Shown: positions 39,146 through 47,641 of the stretch, in pieces
Layout: each line of letters begins with the position of its first letter
How positions within the stretch are numbered: the stretch's first letter is position 1
Assembly: GCF_001047135.2 (NCBI RefSeq)
Contig: NZ_DF968080.1
Span: forward strand, 162,444 to 226,443
Reading direction: 5' to 3'
From: Fructobacillus tropaeoli
GTDB taxonomy: Bacteria; Bacillota; Bacilli; Lactobacillales; Lactobacillaceae
DNA: 64,000 nucleotides
Made by a program: the position numbers and the translations under genes
Notes under the pieces: model-generated
The model's database searches: none
Told to the model about the DNA's origin: nothing
What the model saw: the letters and a program-made list of their open reading frames with translations, nothing else

Positions 39146-40346
39146 GAATTTCAACCCCCCGATACTTGGCAATCGCGGCCACATCCTTGTCGCCTCGGCC
39201 AGATAATGTGCAGACAATAACCTGGTCTTTTGGCAATGTTGGCGCTAATTTTTGCACGTAGGCCACGGCATGGCAGCTTTCAATCGCAGCAATAATCCCC
39301 TCTTGCTTGGCAATGTACTCAAAGGCAGCCACGGCCTCATCATCGGTGATGCCAACGTATTGGGCCCGGTGTTCGGCCGCCAAGGCGGCGTGCTCTGGCC
39401 CAACTCCTGGATAGTCTAACCCAGCTGAAATCGAATAAACCGGGTTAATCTGGCCACTGTCATTTTGCAAAAAGAGCGACTTCATACCGTGAAAGACACC
39501 CAACCGGCCCTTTTCGATGGTAGCAGCTGTCAAATCAGTATCAACGCCTTTGCCGGCCGCTTCCACCCCAATCAAGTCCACCTCGGGGTGGTCGATATAG
39601 TGGGCAAAACTACCGATGGCGTTGGAGCCACCACCAACACAGGCAATGACCTTATCAGGCAAGCGTCCCAATTGGTCCTGGATTTGTTGCTTTGATTCCT
39701 GACTAATGACACTTTGGAAATCACGCACCATCTCCGGATAAGGATGAGGGCCGGTTGCCGAGCCCATCACATAAAACGTGTCCTCAGGTCGGGCAGCAAA
39801 GTCCTGCAGGGCAGCATTAATGGCATCCTTCAAGACCATTGATCCGGAAGTCACGGCGTGAACCTTTGCCCCAAGGAGTTCCATCCGATAAACGTTCAAA
39901 CGCTGACGGTCCGTGTCTTCCTTCCCCATAAAGACTTCACATTCCAGGCCAAACAGGGCAGCAATCGTTGCCGTGGCTACTCCATGTTGACCGGCACCGG
40001 TTTCGGCAATCAAGCGTTTTTTGCCCATTCGCTTGGCTAATAGTGCTTGGCCAATCACGTTGTTAATCTTATGAGCCCCCGTGTGGTTCAGATCCTCGCG
40101 CTTGAAATAAATTTGGGCACCACCAAGGTCTTCCGTCATATTTTTAGCATAGTACAACAGCGATGGGCGGTTGGCGTAATTAGCCAGTAGGTCAGCCAAT
40201 TCCGCCTGAAAATCAGGATCGGCCTTCGCTTCCTGGTAAACATCGGCCATCTTATTTAACTCATTCATCAGAGTTTCCGGTACATATTGGCCACCATACT
40301 CTAAGAACCGACCGGCTTGTTTCTTTGTCTTGTATTCTGTTTCCAT
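39138..40346 (-). CDS. trpB: Tryptophan synthase beta chain
   Basis: A 402-residue PLP enzyme that joins indole and serine. The PLP Lys is in [13 protein letters not shown], the substrate Glu in [14 protein letters not shown], and the phosphate-binding loop is [12 protein letters not shown]. Its ATG overlaps the trpF stop by one base. It forms the channelling complex with TrpA. Confidence 0.97.
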   Translation of the reverse strand: METEYKTKKQAGRFLEYGGQYVPETLMNELNKMADVYQEAKADPDFQAELADLLANYANRPSLLYYAKNMTEDLGGAQIYFKREDLNHTGAHKINNVIGQALLAKRMGKKRLIAETGAGQHGVATATIAALFGLECEVFMGKEDTDRQRLNVYRMELLGAKVHAVTSGSMVLKDAINAALQDFAARPEDTFYVMGSATGPHPYPEMVRDFQSVISQESKQQIQDQLGRLPDKVIACVGGGSNAIGSFAHYIDHPEVDLIGVEAAGKGVDTDLTAATIEKGRLGVFHGMKSLFLQNDSGQINPVYSISAGLDYPGVGPEHAALAAEHRAQYVGITDDEAVAAFEYIAKQEGIIAAIESCHAVAYVQKLAPTLPKDQVIVCTLSGRGDKDVAAIAKYRGVEIHE

Positions 40347-41173
40347 TACTTTCTCTCCTCTTGATGGGCAATGGCCACCAGTGCCACCATCTTGTTTAAG
40401 TCTTTATGCCCCTTTGTTTCCGCTCCAGAACTCACATCAACGAAATCAGGCTGATAAATTTGCAGTAAGTTACTTAGATTATTGGGTTGAATTCCACCAG
40501 CCACAAATAGGTGGGTCGGTGCTAAACCAACTAACCGTTGCCAATCTAGTCGTTGGCCGGATCCGGCACCAGCATCAACCATTAAAAAATCAACTAGCTC
40601 GAGATCACTAGCTGGGTGTTCGTCCGATCCGCCATTGAAATCAGCTAAAGCCAAATCACTGGCTGACTGTTCGTCCGAACCGCCATTAAAGTTGGCTAAA
40701 GGCAAATTACTGGCTGGCAGTTCGGCCAAACGGCCATTAAAATGGGCTAAAGCCGGATCGCTGTCTTGACGCTTTTCCAAACCGCCATCCTGCTCTTGTA
40801 ACCGACGGAGCCGCAACTGATTTTGCCAGTCCTTAGCCTGGTCAATGGCATCATCCCCCACCAGAACTTGGATAATTGGCACGCCGGCCACCCGTAACCG
40901 CCGTACTTCGGTGATTGGCCGCTGGCCATGCAACTGAATCATTTGAATCGTCCCCGTTTCAACTAATTTCAAAATCGTCTCGACCGGTTCAGCAACGAAC
41001 ACGCCGACCAGGGGGATCCGATCATCCAGCGCCTGGCGCACTACTAAAGCTTCTTCTGCCGTAACCTGGTGGCGACCGGGAGCAAAGACCACTCCCGCCA
41101 AATCAGGGCGCGCCTCGTTGGCCATCAAGGCCTCTTCCTCGGTCATCAAGCCACAAATTTTAATCTTAGTCAT
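40346..41173 (-). CDS. trpF: Phosphoribosylanthranilate isomerase with a repeat-rich insertion
   Basis: A 275-residue TrpF, about 70 residues longer than usual. The N-terminal [14 protein letters not shown] contains the catalytic Cys. The second half, [16 protein letters not shown] with the general-acid Asp, [10 protein letters not shown] and VDVSSGAET, is normal. Between them (about residues 130-200) lies a low-complexity stretch of three 17-residue units with the pattern [17 protein letters not shown]. It is made of 51-nt tandem repeats at 40597-40755 and probably forms a flexible surface loop. The ATG at 41173 overlaps trpC by 8 bp. Confidence 0.93.
   Translation of the reverse strand: MTKIKICGLMTEEEALMANEARPDLAGVVFAPGRHQVTAEEALVVRQALDDRIPLVGVFVAEPVETILKLVETGTIQMIQLHGQRPITEVRRLRVAGVPIIQVLVGDDAIDQAKDWQNQLRLRRLQEQDGGLEKRQDSDPALAHFNGRLAELPASNLPLANFNGGSDEQSASDLALADFNGGSDEHPASDLELVDFLMVDAGAGSGQRLDWQRLVGLAPTHLFVAGGIQPNNLSNLLQIYQPDFVDVSSGAETKGHKDLNKMVALVAIAHQEERK
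40597..40755. repeat. 51-nt in-frame tandem repeats inside trpF (about three copies)
   Basis: Three imperfect units on the plus strand each carry ATCACTGGCTG, TTCGTCCGA, CCGCCATTAAA and GGCTAAAG in the same order. The 51-nt period keeps the reading frame. Unit 1 to 2 identity is high and unit 3 is more diverged. Confidence 0.85.
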
Positions 41174-41957
41174 GGGCCTGCTCCCCCAATCCTGCTTCAA
41201 TAAAAGCTTTCGGGTCAGCCGCCTTCATCAGGGCCTCACCGATAAGCACACCATTGATTCCTAAGGATTGCAGGTGGACGATGTCTTCCGGCTTTTTCAC
41301 ACCACTTTCGGCAATAAAGGCAACGGAATCGGGCACCAAATCAAAGAGTCGTTGGCTGTTGTCAAAGGAGACGGTAAAGTCCTTTAAATTACGGTTATTA
41401 ACCCCAATCATCTTGGCACCGACGGCTAGTGCTTGACTGATTTCATCCTCGTCGTGTGCCTCGACTAGTACCGCCAGTCCCAGACTTTCAGCCAGGCTCA
41501 AATAGGCTTGCAAGTCCTTTGGTGACAAAATCGCGACAATTAATAGAATAATTCTTGCGCCCGCGACCTTGGCCTGATAGATCATATAGGGGTCGATAAC
41601 AAAGTCTTTCCGCAAAACGGGGCTGGTCACCGCTGGCGCAATCTCGGTCAAATAATCTAATTTGCCCAGAAAGTAATCCGGCTCGGTTAAGACCGAAATG
41701 GCCGTTGCGCCGACTTGATCGTAAGTTTGGGCAATTTCTTGGTAAGGAAAATCAGCTGCAATCACCCCCTTGGAAGGCGAGGCCTTCTTGACCTCGGCAA
41801 TCACGTGAATCCCTGGTGCTAAAAAGCGGTCGTAAACGTCCTGCGGGTCAGCCACCGGCAATGCCTCCGCCTGCGCTTTCAAATCAGCTACCGGCACCGC
41901 TTCTTTTTCTTTTACTAGCCGTCTTTTGGTGGCGACCACTAAGTCATCTAGAATCAT
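41166..41957 (-). CDS. trpC: Indole-3-glycerol-phosphate synthase
   Basis: A 263-residue TIM-barrel enzyme. VIAEVKKASPSKGVI holds the catalytic Glu and Lys, SVLTEPDYFLG and VLRKDFVIDPYMIYQA follow, and IGVNNRNLKDF and IAESGVKKPEDI are phosphate and substrate sites. It decarboxylates and closes the indole ring. ATG overlaps the trpD stop (ATGA). Confidence 0.96.
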   Translation of the reverse strand: MILDDLVVATKRRLVKEKEAVPVADLKAQAEALPVADPQDVYDRFLAPGIHVIAEVKKASPSKGVIAADFPYQEIAQTYDQVGATAISVLTEPDYFLGKLDYLTEIAPAVTSPVLRKDFVIDPYMIYQAKVAGARIILLIVAILSPKDLQAYLSLAESLGLAVLVEAHDEDEISQALAVGAKMIGVNNRNLKDFTVSFDNSQRLFDLVPDSVAFIAESGVKKPEDIVHLQSLGINGVLIGEALMKAADPKAFIEAGLGEQAHD

Positions 41958-42967
41958 TCAACAGCCTCCGCAGCGGTTAAGGTTGCCAGCAAATCGGCTA
42001 CCCGACCATCATCGAGGGCCTCCTGGGCTAATTTCACACCCTCTTTAATCGTAATGGTTGGGTTGACGGCATTCAGGCCAATGGCTGCATTTAAGACCAC
42101 GATATCGCGCTTGGCCCCCCGTTCCTCACCAGACAAGATAGCCCGGGTAATGGCCGCATTCTCCTGCGCCGTTCCACCAACAATTTCTTCTTTGGTGGCC
42201 CGCTTCAAACCGAATTCCTCAGGAGTAATCGTTTGGAACTGAATATTGTCACCCCGCAATTGCACTAACTTGGTTGGCGCTGAAATGGAAGCTTCATCGA
42301 GACCATCCGTTCCATACAAAATGTTGGCCGACTGGACACCGAGCTGGTGCAAGACCTGAGCCATCGGTTCCAACAATGCCCCGTCATAAACGCCCAAAAC
42401 CATTTGCTTGGGTTCGGCTGGATTGGCCAATGGTCCCAAGACGTTAAAGATAGTCCGGATGCCTAAACCGCGACGAACTGGGGCCACATACTTCATTGCT
42501 TGATGGTACTTTTGAGCAAAGAGAAAGGTAAAGTGGTTGTCCTTTAGCATTTGTTCGGCCTGGTCAACCTCCTGATTAATCGGGAAGCCAAGGGCTTCTA
42601 AGACATCGGCAGCACCACTTTTTGAGGACGCAGCTCGGTTACCATGCTTGACCACGTCATAACCCAGACTGGCAATGACCAAACCCGCCGTTGACGAGAT
42701 ATTAAAGGAATTGGAGTGGTCACCACCGGTACCAACAATGTCCAAGCCCGCCGGCTGCTTAGGGAATTCTAAGGCTGCTTGGCGCATGGCTTGGGCAGCC
42801 CCGGCAATTTCATCGGCCGTTTCACCCTTTGCCGTTAAGGCCGTCAAAAGGGCGGCAATCTGAATCTCTTCGGCCTGGCCGGTCATGATTTCGCTGATGA
42901 CCTGGGCCGCTTCCTCAAACGTTAAGTTTTGCTGTTGACTGACTGTTTGAATGGCTGTTTTAATCAT
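41954..42967 (-). CDS. trpD: Anthranilate phosphoribosyltransferase
   Basis: A 337-residue protein of usual length that adds phosphoribose to anthranilate. DIVGTGGDHSNSFNISS is the PRPP-binding GTGGD motif, HGNRAASSKSGAADVLEALG is the second signature, and RTIFNVLGPLANPA the third. Its start overlaps trpG by 8 bp. Confidence 0.96.
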   Translation of the reverse strand: MIKTAIQTVSQQQNLTFEEAAQVISEIMTGQAEEIQIAALLTALTAKGETADEIAGAAQAMRQAALEFPKQPAGLDIVGTGGDHSNSFNISSTAGLVIASLGYDVVKHGNRAASSKSGAADVLEALGFPINQEVDQAEQMLKDNHFTFLFAQKYHQAMKYVAPVRRGLGIRTIFNVLGPLANPAEPKQMVLGVYDGALLEPMAQVLHQLGVQSANILYGTDGLDEASISAPTKLVQLRGDNIQFQTITPEEFGLKRATKEEIVGGTAQENAAITRAILSGEERGAKRDIVVLNAAIGLNAVNPTITIKEGVKLAQEALDDGRVADLLATLTAAEAVE

Positions 42968-43559
42968 GGTTCTTCTCTCCCGTATAAGCTAAGAAATTAG
43001 TAAAAATTTGTTTGGCGGCCGCTTGGTCCGTCATAATCGATTCGGGGTGAAATTCAACCCCGTAAACGTGGTTTTCTTCATCGGCAACCGCTTGGATAGT
43101 GCCATCATCGGCCTGGGCGGTCACGGCTAAGTGATTGGGGATGGTGGCTGGATCAATCATCAAGGAATGGTAGCGTCCAACCGTAAAGGTTGTCGGGCAA
43201 TTGGCTAAAATACCCGCTAACTGATTGCCCTGCTGGCGAATCAGACTCGTCTTCCCGTGCATGAGAGGGGCCGGAACGATCTTGGCCCCATAGACCTCGC
43301 CAATCGCTTGATGGCCGAGGCAAACACCGAGAACAGGCACCCGACCGATGGCTGCTGCCAAAACGGTATTGAGGTTCCCGGCCTGATTTGGCCGACCCGG
43401 TCCCGGCGACAAAATCAGTCCAGTCAACGTTGGTTCCTCCAGGTCCTCAACGCTTACCTGATCATTTTTAACCACCTTGATGGTCTGCTTGATCAACTTG
43501 CCAATTTCTTGGTAGAGGTTATAGGTAAAGCTGTCATAATTATCAATTAGTAATAGCAT
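42960..43559 (-). CDS. trpG: Anthranilate synthase component II (glutamine amidotransferase)
   Basis: A 199-residue class I amidotransferase. The nucleophile is Cys in VLGVCLGHQAIGEVYG, with the triad His and Glu in VYGVEFHPESIMT and the oxyanion SPGPGRP. It supplies ammonia to TrpE. It overlaps trpE by 17 bp. It might also serve aminodeoxychorismate synthase, as TrpG can in Bacillus; no pabA or pabB is in the window. Confidence 0.95.
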   Translation of the reverse strand: MLLLIDNYDSFTYNLYQEIGKLIKQTIKVVKNDQVSVEDLEEPTLTGLILSPGPGRPNQAGNLNTVLAAAIGRVPVLGVCLGHQAIGEVYGAKIVPAPLMHGKTSLIRQQGNQLAGILANCPTTFTVGRYHSLMIDPATIPNHLAVTAQADDGTIQAVADEENHVYGVEFHPESIMTDQAAAKQIFTNFLAYTGEKNHD

Positions 43560-45120
43560 CAGCTGCCGCCTCCTTTGTAACCAAGTCCAACATCAACCGG
43601 CTTTTATTTTCAAATTCTCGGTACTCTTCCTCTGGGCTACTGTCGGCAACAATCCCAGCCCCAGCATGGACAACCAGGTTCTGGTCCTTTTGATAGGCTG
43701 AGCGAATACCAATGCAGATATCGAGGTCACCATCAAAACCGATTGTGCCGATGCCACCACCGTAAATGCCCCGCTTGCGGCCCTCCAATTGATTGATAAT
43801 CTGCATGGCCGAAATCTTGGGTGCCCCCGATAATGTTCCGGCCGGCAAGGTCGCTGCTAAAATATCGACAGGGGTTAAATCAGCCTGGGCTTGGCTTTCG
43901 ATTGTCGAACCAAGGTGCATCACATTGGGAAAGTAAAGCAGGTGGCGCAGTTTCGTAACAGCGACCGTGCCAAATTGGCTAACTTGACCTAAATCGTTGC
44001 GCCCCAGATCAACTAACATATTATGTTCCGCGAGTTCCTTTTCGCTGTGCTGCAATTCCTGGGCAAAGAAGCGGTCCTCTGCTGCTGTTTTCCCCCGCCG
44101 CCTGGTACCCGCTAGCGGATACGAGAACAACCGGTCGCCGGTCTTCTTAATCAATGTTTCCGGTGAAGCGCCGGTTGCCTGGTAGTCACCGTTCTGAAAG
44201 TAGAACTGGTAAGGCGACTGTGGGCCCTCCTGCAGCCTGGTAAAGACCCCCGGTAGAAGTTGCTGATTATCCGTTTTGGCTAGGTAAGGATTGGATAAAA
44301 TCAGCTGAAAGATATCACCGGCATGGATGTGTTCTTTCGTTATTTGTACCCGGTCACTGAAGGCGGCCCGGGTAAATTGATTGGTAAAAGTTAACGCTGG
44401 TTGGCTTTCAATCTCGTCGCCTTCAAGTGACTCATTAAAAGTTCGTGCTGGCTGGCTTTGGGTCTCGTCTTCCTCAAGCGACTCATGGTTGAAGCCAGCC
44501 TGGTTTTCCTGCTCAGTGGCTACTAACTCATTTTCCTGAACCCGGTCCATGATTTCACCAGCTTGGTCCGCCAAATCATTTAGCTCTTGTTGGACCTTTT
44601 CAAAGTCGGTCTCAAGCCGGTTGGACGCCACCGTTTGACTTAAAATCAGCTCCTTGGTCTCGTGCCGATAATTGGCGACTACCTTTGGTAAAAATAATTC
44701 AAAATCCGCTAAGCCAAGATCATCTTGGACCGGTGCTAAGTGAACATCGGGATGGTAGCGGACAAAATCATAGGCGAAGTAGCCAATTAACCCGGCTACA
44801 AAGGGGACGGTATCAGTCACCTTCGGAATTTTGTACTGTTGATAAAGCTGATTTAAAAAGGAAATTGGGTCGCCCTGCTTGGTTTCAACTTGGCCAGCTG
44901 CGCTCGTCACTTGGATTTGGCCATCACGGCCGGTAATCGTTTGCTCAAGCGAGAGGAAGAAGGTGGTCACACCCTCGCGTTGAAAGATCATCGTCTGATC
45001 CTTGGTTGTCCCCAGTTCTTCCACCAACACCACTGGGTCAAAATTACTGATTTTCTTGCTAACAATCACTGGCAGGAAGGGATATTCTTGGCCATATTGC
45101 TTTAGGTCTGTCTGATTCAA
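43543..45120 (-). CDS. trpE: Anthranilate synthase component I with a duplicated acidic linker
   Basis: A 525-residue chorismate-utilising enzyme. The C-terminal catalytic domain carries FQLILSNPYLAKT, GASPETLIK, PLAGTRRRGKT, DLGRNDLGQVSQFG and GAGIVADSSPEEEY. Between the N-terminal and catalytic parts (about residues 220-270) are two 17-residue tandem repeats (ESLEEDETQSQPARTFN type). The start is TTG at 45120 with GAGGTGA eight bases upstream; the ORF could extend to 45171 but would then include the terminator of the T-box leader. First structural gene of trpEGDCFBA. Confidence 0.94.
   Translation of the reverse strand: MNQTDLKQYGQEYPFLPVIVSKKISNFDPVVLVEELGTTKDQTMIFQREGVTTFFLSLEQTITGRDGQIQVTSAAGQVETKQGDPISFLNQLYQQYKIPKVTDTVPFVAGLIGYFAYDFVRYHPDVHLAPVQDDLGLADFELFLPKVVANYRHETKELILSQTVASNRLETDFEKVQQELNDLADQAGEIMDRVQENELVATEQENQAGFNHESLEEDETQSQPARTFNESLEGDEIESQPALTFTNQFTRAAFSDRVQITKEHIHAGDIFQLILSNPYLAKTDNQQLLPGVFTRLQEGPQSPYQFYFQNGDYQATGASPETLIKKTGDRLFSYPLAGTRRRGKTAAEDRFFAQELQHSEKELAEHNMLVDLGRNDLGQVSQFGTVAVTKLRHLLYFPNVMHLGSTIESQAQADLTPVDILAATLPAGTLSGAPKISAMQIINQLEGRKRGIYGGGIGTIGFDGDLDICIGIRSAYQKDQNLVVHAGAGIVADSSPEEEYREFENKSRLMLDLVTKEAAADAITN
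44393..44496. repeat. 51-nt in-frame tandem duplication inside trpE (two copies)
   Basis: Two units on the plus strand share CTGG(T/C)TGGCTTT, TCTCGTC, CTTCAAG(T/C)GACTCAT and a similar spacing. The 51-nt period equals that of the repeat in trpF, though the unit sequences differ. Confidence 0.8.
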
Positions 45121-45151
45121 CTCTTGGTCACCTCGTTTCGTTTTTTCAACT

Positions 45152-45204
45152 AAAAAATCCGCCGATAACAACGCAATTTATGCTTTGTTAAGGACGGATT
45201 TTTT
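45152..45204 (-). terminator. Terminator of the trp T-box leader
   Basis: On the minus strand AAAAAATCCG pairs with CGGATTTTTT. An inner hairpin (AACAAAGC/GCGTTGTT) fills the loop, and a U-rich end follows. It competes with the antiterminator formed by the T-box sequence. Confidence 0.85.
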
Positions 45205-45484
45205 CCGCGGTGCCACCTTAATTAGGCTAAAAAACTGATTTCTTCGACAAAAAAGCCGACGAAAAAAAGTCCTTAGCCCCTCCTTAGCGAGATACTAACA
45301 TATCCCCGACAACTGACGTATGCCTGACGTTTCCCGTACTCGAGCAAATGCTCTTTCAGCAGAACCCTCCGTGGTCCATTTAACTGCCTGCGTTCCATCG
45401 CCTTCCCAGCATCGGCAACTCTCTTAGCGTGCACAACAATCTTGATCTCCACATCATTGGTTTTTATGGACGAATTATTTAATT
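45152..45484 (-). promoter_or_regulatory. T-box riboswitch controlling trpEGDCFBA
   Basis: The leader of about 330 nt contains the T-box AAGGTGGCACCGCGG (plus coordinates 45205-45220). Upstream are stem I elements including AGAGAGTTGCCG, GAAAGAGCATT and GGGAAACGTCAGG-type sequences. An intrinsic terminator follows. T-box RNAs bind uncharged tRNA through a specifier codon and then favour the antiterminator. A UGG (Trp) triplet occurs in AAATGGACCACGG in the stem I region, which suits the tRNA-Trp target expected from the genes. The exact specifier loop needs folding. Confidence 0.92.
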
Positions 45485-45490
45485 GCCCTC

Positions 45491-45519
45491 AGTTTAATCA
45501 CAAAATGAAAAACTGTCAA
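45491..45519 (-). promoter_or_regulatory. trp operon promoter
   Basis: On the minus strand TTGACA (45519-45514) and TAAACT (45496-45491) are 17 bp apart. Transcription should start near 45484 and enter the T-box leader. Confidence 0.8.
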
Positions 45520-45679
45520 GAAAAAATGAGAATTATTTTCATTTTGTTGATTTAAAAAATAAATTAGTCCAAGAAACAACAACTAATAACTAACCTTTTC
45601 CTCTTATATAGTCTATTATTTAGGCACCACACAAAATGAACGAAAAAAGAATAAAATGAGAAAAAGATGATAATAACTC

Positions 45680-45708
45680 TTGCAAAAACAAATTTCTTAT
45701 GTTTTAAT
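45680..45708 (+). promoter_or_regulatory. Promoter of the aro/tyr/phe operon
   Basis: TTGCAA (45680-45685) and TTTAAT (45703-45708) are 17 bp apart. The start point would lie about 25 nt before the leader peptide gene. The 160 bp between this and the divergent trp promoter hold A/T-rich DNA without ORFs. Confidence 0.65.
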
Positions 45709-45739
45709 TAAAGCAACTTAACGGAAAGGGATTCCAACA

Positions 45740-45799
45740 ATGAAAAAACCATCAGCACAAATGATGAGTCGTTATTATGGCTTTTATTACTTTAGATAG
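45740..45799 (+). CDS. Tyr/Phe-rich leader peptide of the aromatic operon attenuator
   Basis: A 19-codon ORF, MKKPSAQMMSRYYGFYYFR, with ribosome site GGAAAGGG nine bases before the ATG. Six of eight codons from 45773 to 45796 are Tyr (TAT TAT, TAT TAC) or Phe (TTT, TTT). These codons also form one arm (45781-45797) of a stem with 45839-45853. The arrangement is that of a ribosome-stalling leader peptide, sensing charged tRNA-Tyr and tRNA-Phe, upstream of the genes that make Tyr and Phe. It is too short for standard gene calling. Confidence 0.85.
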   Translation: MKKPSAQMMSRYYGFYYFR

Positions 45800-45976
45800 C
45801 ACGTCCAATTCTCGATGCGGACGTGCTCAAGCGTACGCATCTAGGTAATAAAGTCATCTTTGTGTTGGCCGACTAGATGTAACACCTAGTCGGTAATCGA
45901 TGGCAATCATGATGGAATCTTTTCTTTCTCACTGTGAGCAATCAGCCGACTAGGTCTTTACCTAGCCGGCTTTTTT
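45781..45976 (+). promoter_or_regulatory. Multi-segment transcription attenuator of the aro/tyr/phe operon
   Basis: Segments in order: A 45781-45797 (leader codons), B 45838-45853, C 45869-45879, D 45885-45893, E 45945-45954, F 45961-45970. A pairs with B (TATTAC/GTAATA plus TAGAT/ATCTA). B can instead pair with C (CATCTAG/CTAGATG). C pairs with D (CCGACTAG/CTAGTCGG). D can instead pair with E (CCTAGTCGG/CCGACTAGG). E pairs with F and T6 as terminator. This chain gives A:B, C:D, E:F (stop) or B:C, D:E (go). A stalled ribosome on the Tyr/Phe codons would hide A and select the go state. A separate hairpin GCACGTCC/GGACGTGC (45799-45826) sits inside the A:B loop. Confidence 0.82.
45945..45976 (+). 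terminator. Attenuator terminator upstream of aroE
   Basis: GCCGACTAGG pairs with CCTAGCCGGC (one mismatch) across a 6-nt loop and runs into TTTTTT. It lies 25 nt before aroE and is the stop arm of the attenuator. Confidence 0.9.
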
Positions 45977-46001
45977 ATTTACATCAGAAAGGAAGAATCA
46001 C

Positions 46002-46880
46002 ATGACAAGAATTGATGGACACACCTACTTAATTGGCTTGATGGCCTACCCCATCCGCCACTCCATGTCACCAACCATGCACAACACCGCCTTCGAGGCC
46101 TTAAACCTGAACTTCGTTTACCTGGCTTTTGATGTCCCAGCCGAGAAGCTCAAGGATGGTGTCGCTGCTATCCGTACCTTAGACATGCGCGGTTCCAACG
46201 TTTCAATGCCCAATAAGCAGGCCATCATCCCCTACCTCGACAAGCTTGATATTTCAGCCGAGCTCAACCAAGCCGTCAACACCGTGGTCAATGATAACGG
46301 CGTCTTAACCGGTTACACCACTGACGGCGTCGGCTTCGTCACTGATTTAAAGAAAAAGGGCCATGAAGTTGCTGGAAAAAAGATGGTCTTGATTGGTGCC
46401 GGTGGCGCTGGAACACCTATTGCCACCCAATCCGCACTCGATGGCCTCAGCGAAATCAGAATCTTCAACCGCCACGACGGTCGGTTCGACCACGCACAAG
46501 AAACCGTCGACATCATTAATGAGAAAACCAATTGCCAGGCCAGCTTAACGAACCTCGCTGATCAAAGTGCTTTAAAAGAAGCCCTTGCTTGGGCCGATAT
46601 CTTCTGTGATGCCACCGGCGTTGGCATGAAGCCATTGGAAAATCAAAGCCTTGTCGAAGACCCAACATGGTTCAAAAAGGACCTGGTCGTTTACGACACG
46701 GTTTACGCCCCAAGAGAAACCAAGCTCATGACCATTTCCAAGAACGCCGGCGTCGACCACGTTTACAACGGCTTGGGGATGATGATTGAACAAGGCGCAG
46801 CCGCCTTCAAACTTTGGACCGGCCAAGACATGCCAATCGACCTCGTCCAAGCAGCAATTGAGGAGAAGGACCAACAATGA
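46002..46880 (+). CDS. aroE: Shikimate dehydrogenase
   Basis: A 292-residue NADP-dependent enzyme. The substrate part has MAYPIRHSMSPTMHN, the catalytic Lys in GSNVSMPNKQAI and Asp in GYTTDGVGFV, and the nucleotide site is LIGAGGAGTPIATQSA. The C-terminus has GLGMMIEQGAAAFKLWTG. A role in quinate metabolism is possible for some paralogues, but the operon setting supports biosynthesis. AAGGAAG precedes the ATG; it overlaps aroD by 4 bp. Confidence 0.95.
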   Translation: MTRIDGHTYLIGLMAYPIRHSMSPTMHNTAFEALNLNFVYLAFDVPAEKLKDGVAAIRTLDMRGSNVSMPNKQAIIPYLDKLDISAELNQAVNTVVNDNGVLTGYTTDGVGFVTDLKKKGHEVAGKKMVLIGAGGAGTPIATQSALDGLSEIRIFNRHDGRFDHAQETVDIINEKTNCQASLTNLADQSALKEALAWADIFCDATGVGMKPLENQSLVEDPTWFKKDLVVYDTVYAPRETKLMTISKNAGVDHVYNGLGMMIEQGAAAFKLWTGQDMPIDLVQAAIEEKDQQ

Positions 46881-47629
46881 AAACACTGACCTGTCACAAT
46901 ACCATCATCGGGGAAAACGACCAAAGTGCCATTGCCCTCCCCATTGTCGCCGCCAACCTAGATGATCTGAAGGAACAACTACCAGCAATCAAGGAAAGCC
47001 AACCTGATTTAGTCGAATGGCGGATTGACCACCTCGACCACACGCCAGAGTTAAAGGACTTAAAAGAGATTCGAGCCGCCCTAACGACTGGCTTGGGTGA
47101 TCTTCCCATTATCGCCACCTTTCGAACACAGGGTGAGGGCGGTGCCATGCCACTTGAAGAAGCAGCTTACGGCGACCTCTTAGCTAAACTTGCTCAAAGT
47201 GGCTTTGACCTGATCGATGTCGAAGTTGACCACGACCAAAAAATGGTTGAAAAGGCCATCCAAGCCATCCATGATCAAAACCTTCAGGTCATCGCCAGTT
47301 ACCACAACTTCCAATCCACCCCAACCAACGCCTTTTTACAAAATCAATTTGAAAAAATGGCCAACTTGAAGGCGGACATGGCCAAAATTGCTGTTATGCC
47401 AACAACCAAGGCCGACGTCTTACGCCTCTTAACCGCCAGCCAAACTGCTCAGGAAAGCCTAGCCATCCCCATCGTCACAATGGCCATGGGTGACCTTGGC
47501 AAAATCAGTCGGATTGCCGGTCAACTAAGCGGGTCAGCGATTACCTTCGCCAGCCTTGATGAATCCAGCGGATCAGCGCCCGGCCAGCTCACCATCGCTC
47601 AAATTCGTCAAATCTTTCAACTACTCTAA
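46877..47629 (+). CDS. aroD: Type I 3-dehydroquinate dehydratase
   Basis: A 250-residue TIM-barrel enzyme. The Schiff-base Lys is in ADMAKIAVMPTT and the catalytic His in VIASYHNFQSTP; PDLVEWRIDHLD and ATFRTQGEGG bind substrate. It makes 3-dehydroshikimate, the substrate of AroE. aroB and DAHP synthase genes are not in this window. Confidence 0.95.
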   Translation: MKTLTCHNTIIGENDQSAIALPIVAANLDDLKEQLPAIKESQPDLVEWRIDHLDHTPELKDLKEIRAALTTGLGDLPIIATFRTQGEGGAMPLEEAAYGDLLAKLAQSGFDLIDVEVDHDQKMVEKAIQAIHDQNLQVIASYHNFQSTPTNAFLQNQFEKMANLKADMAKIAVMPTTKADVLRLLTASQTAQESLAIPIVTMAMGDLGKISRIAGQLSGSAITFASLDESSGSAPGQLTIAQIRQIFQLL

Positions 47630-47641
47630 GGAGAAATCGTT

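Noticed and set aside
45121..45171. Longer trpE starting at 45171
   Set aside because: It would translate the T-box terminator stem and has no ribosome site; TTG at 45120 has GAGGTGA upstream.
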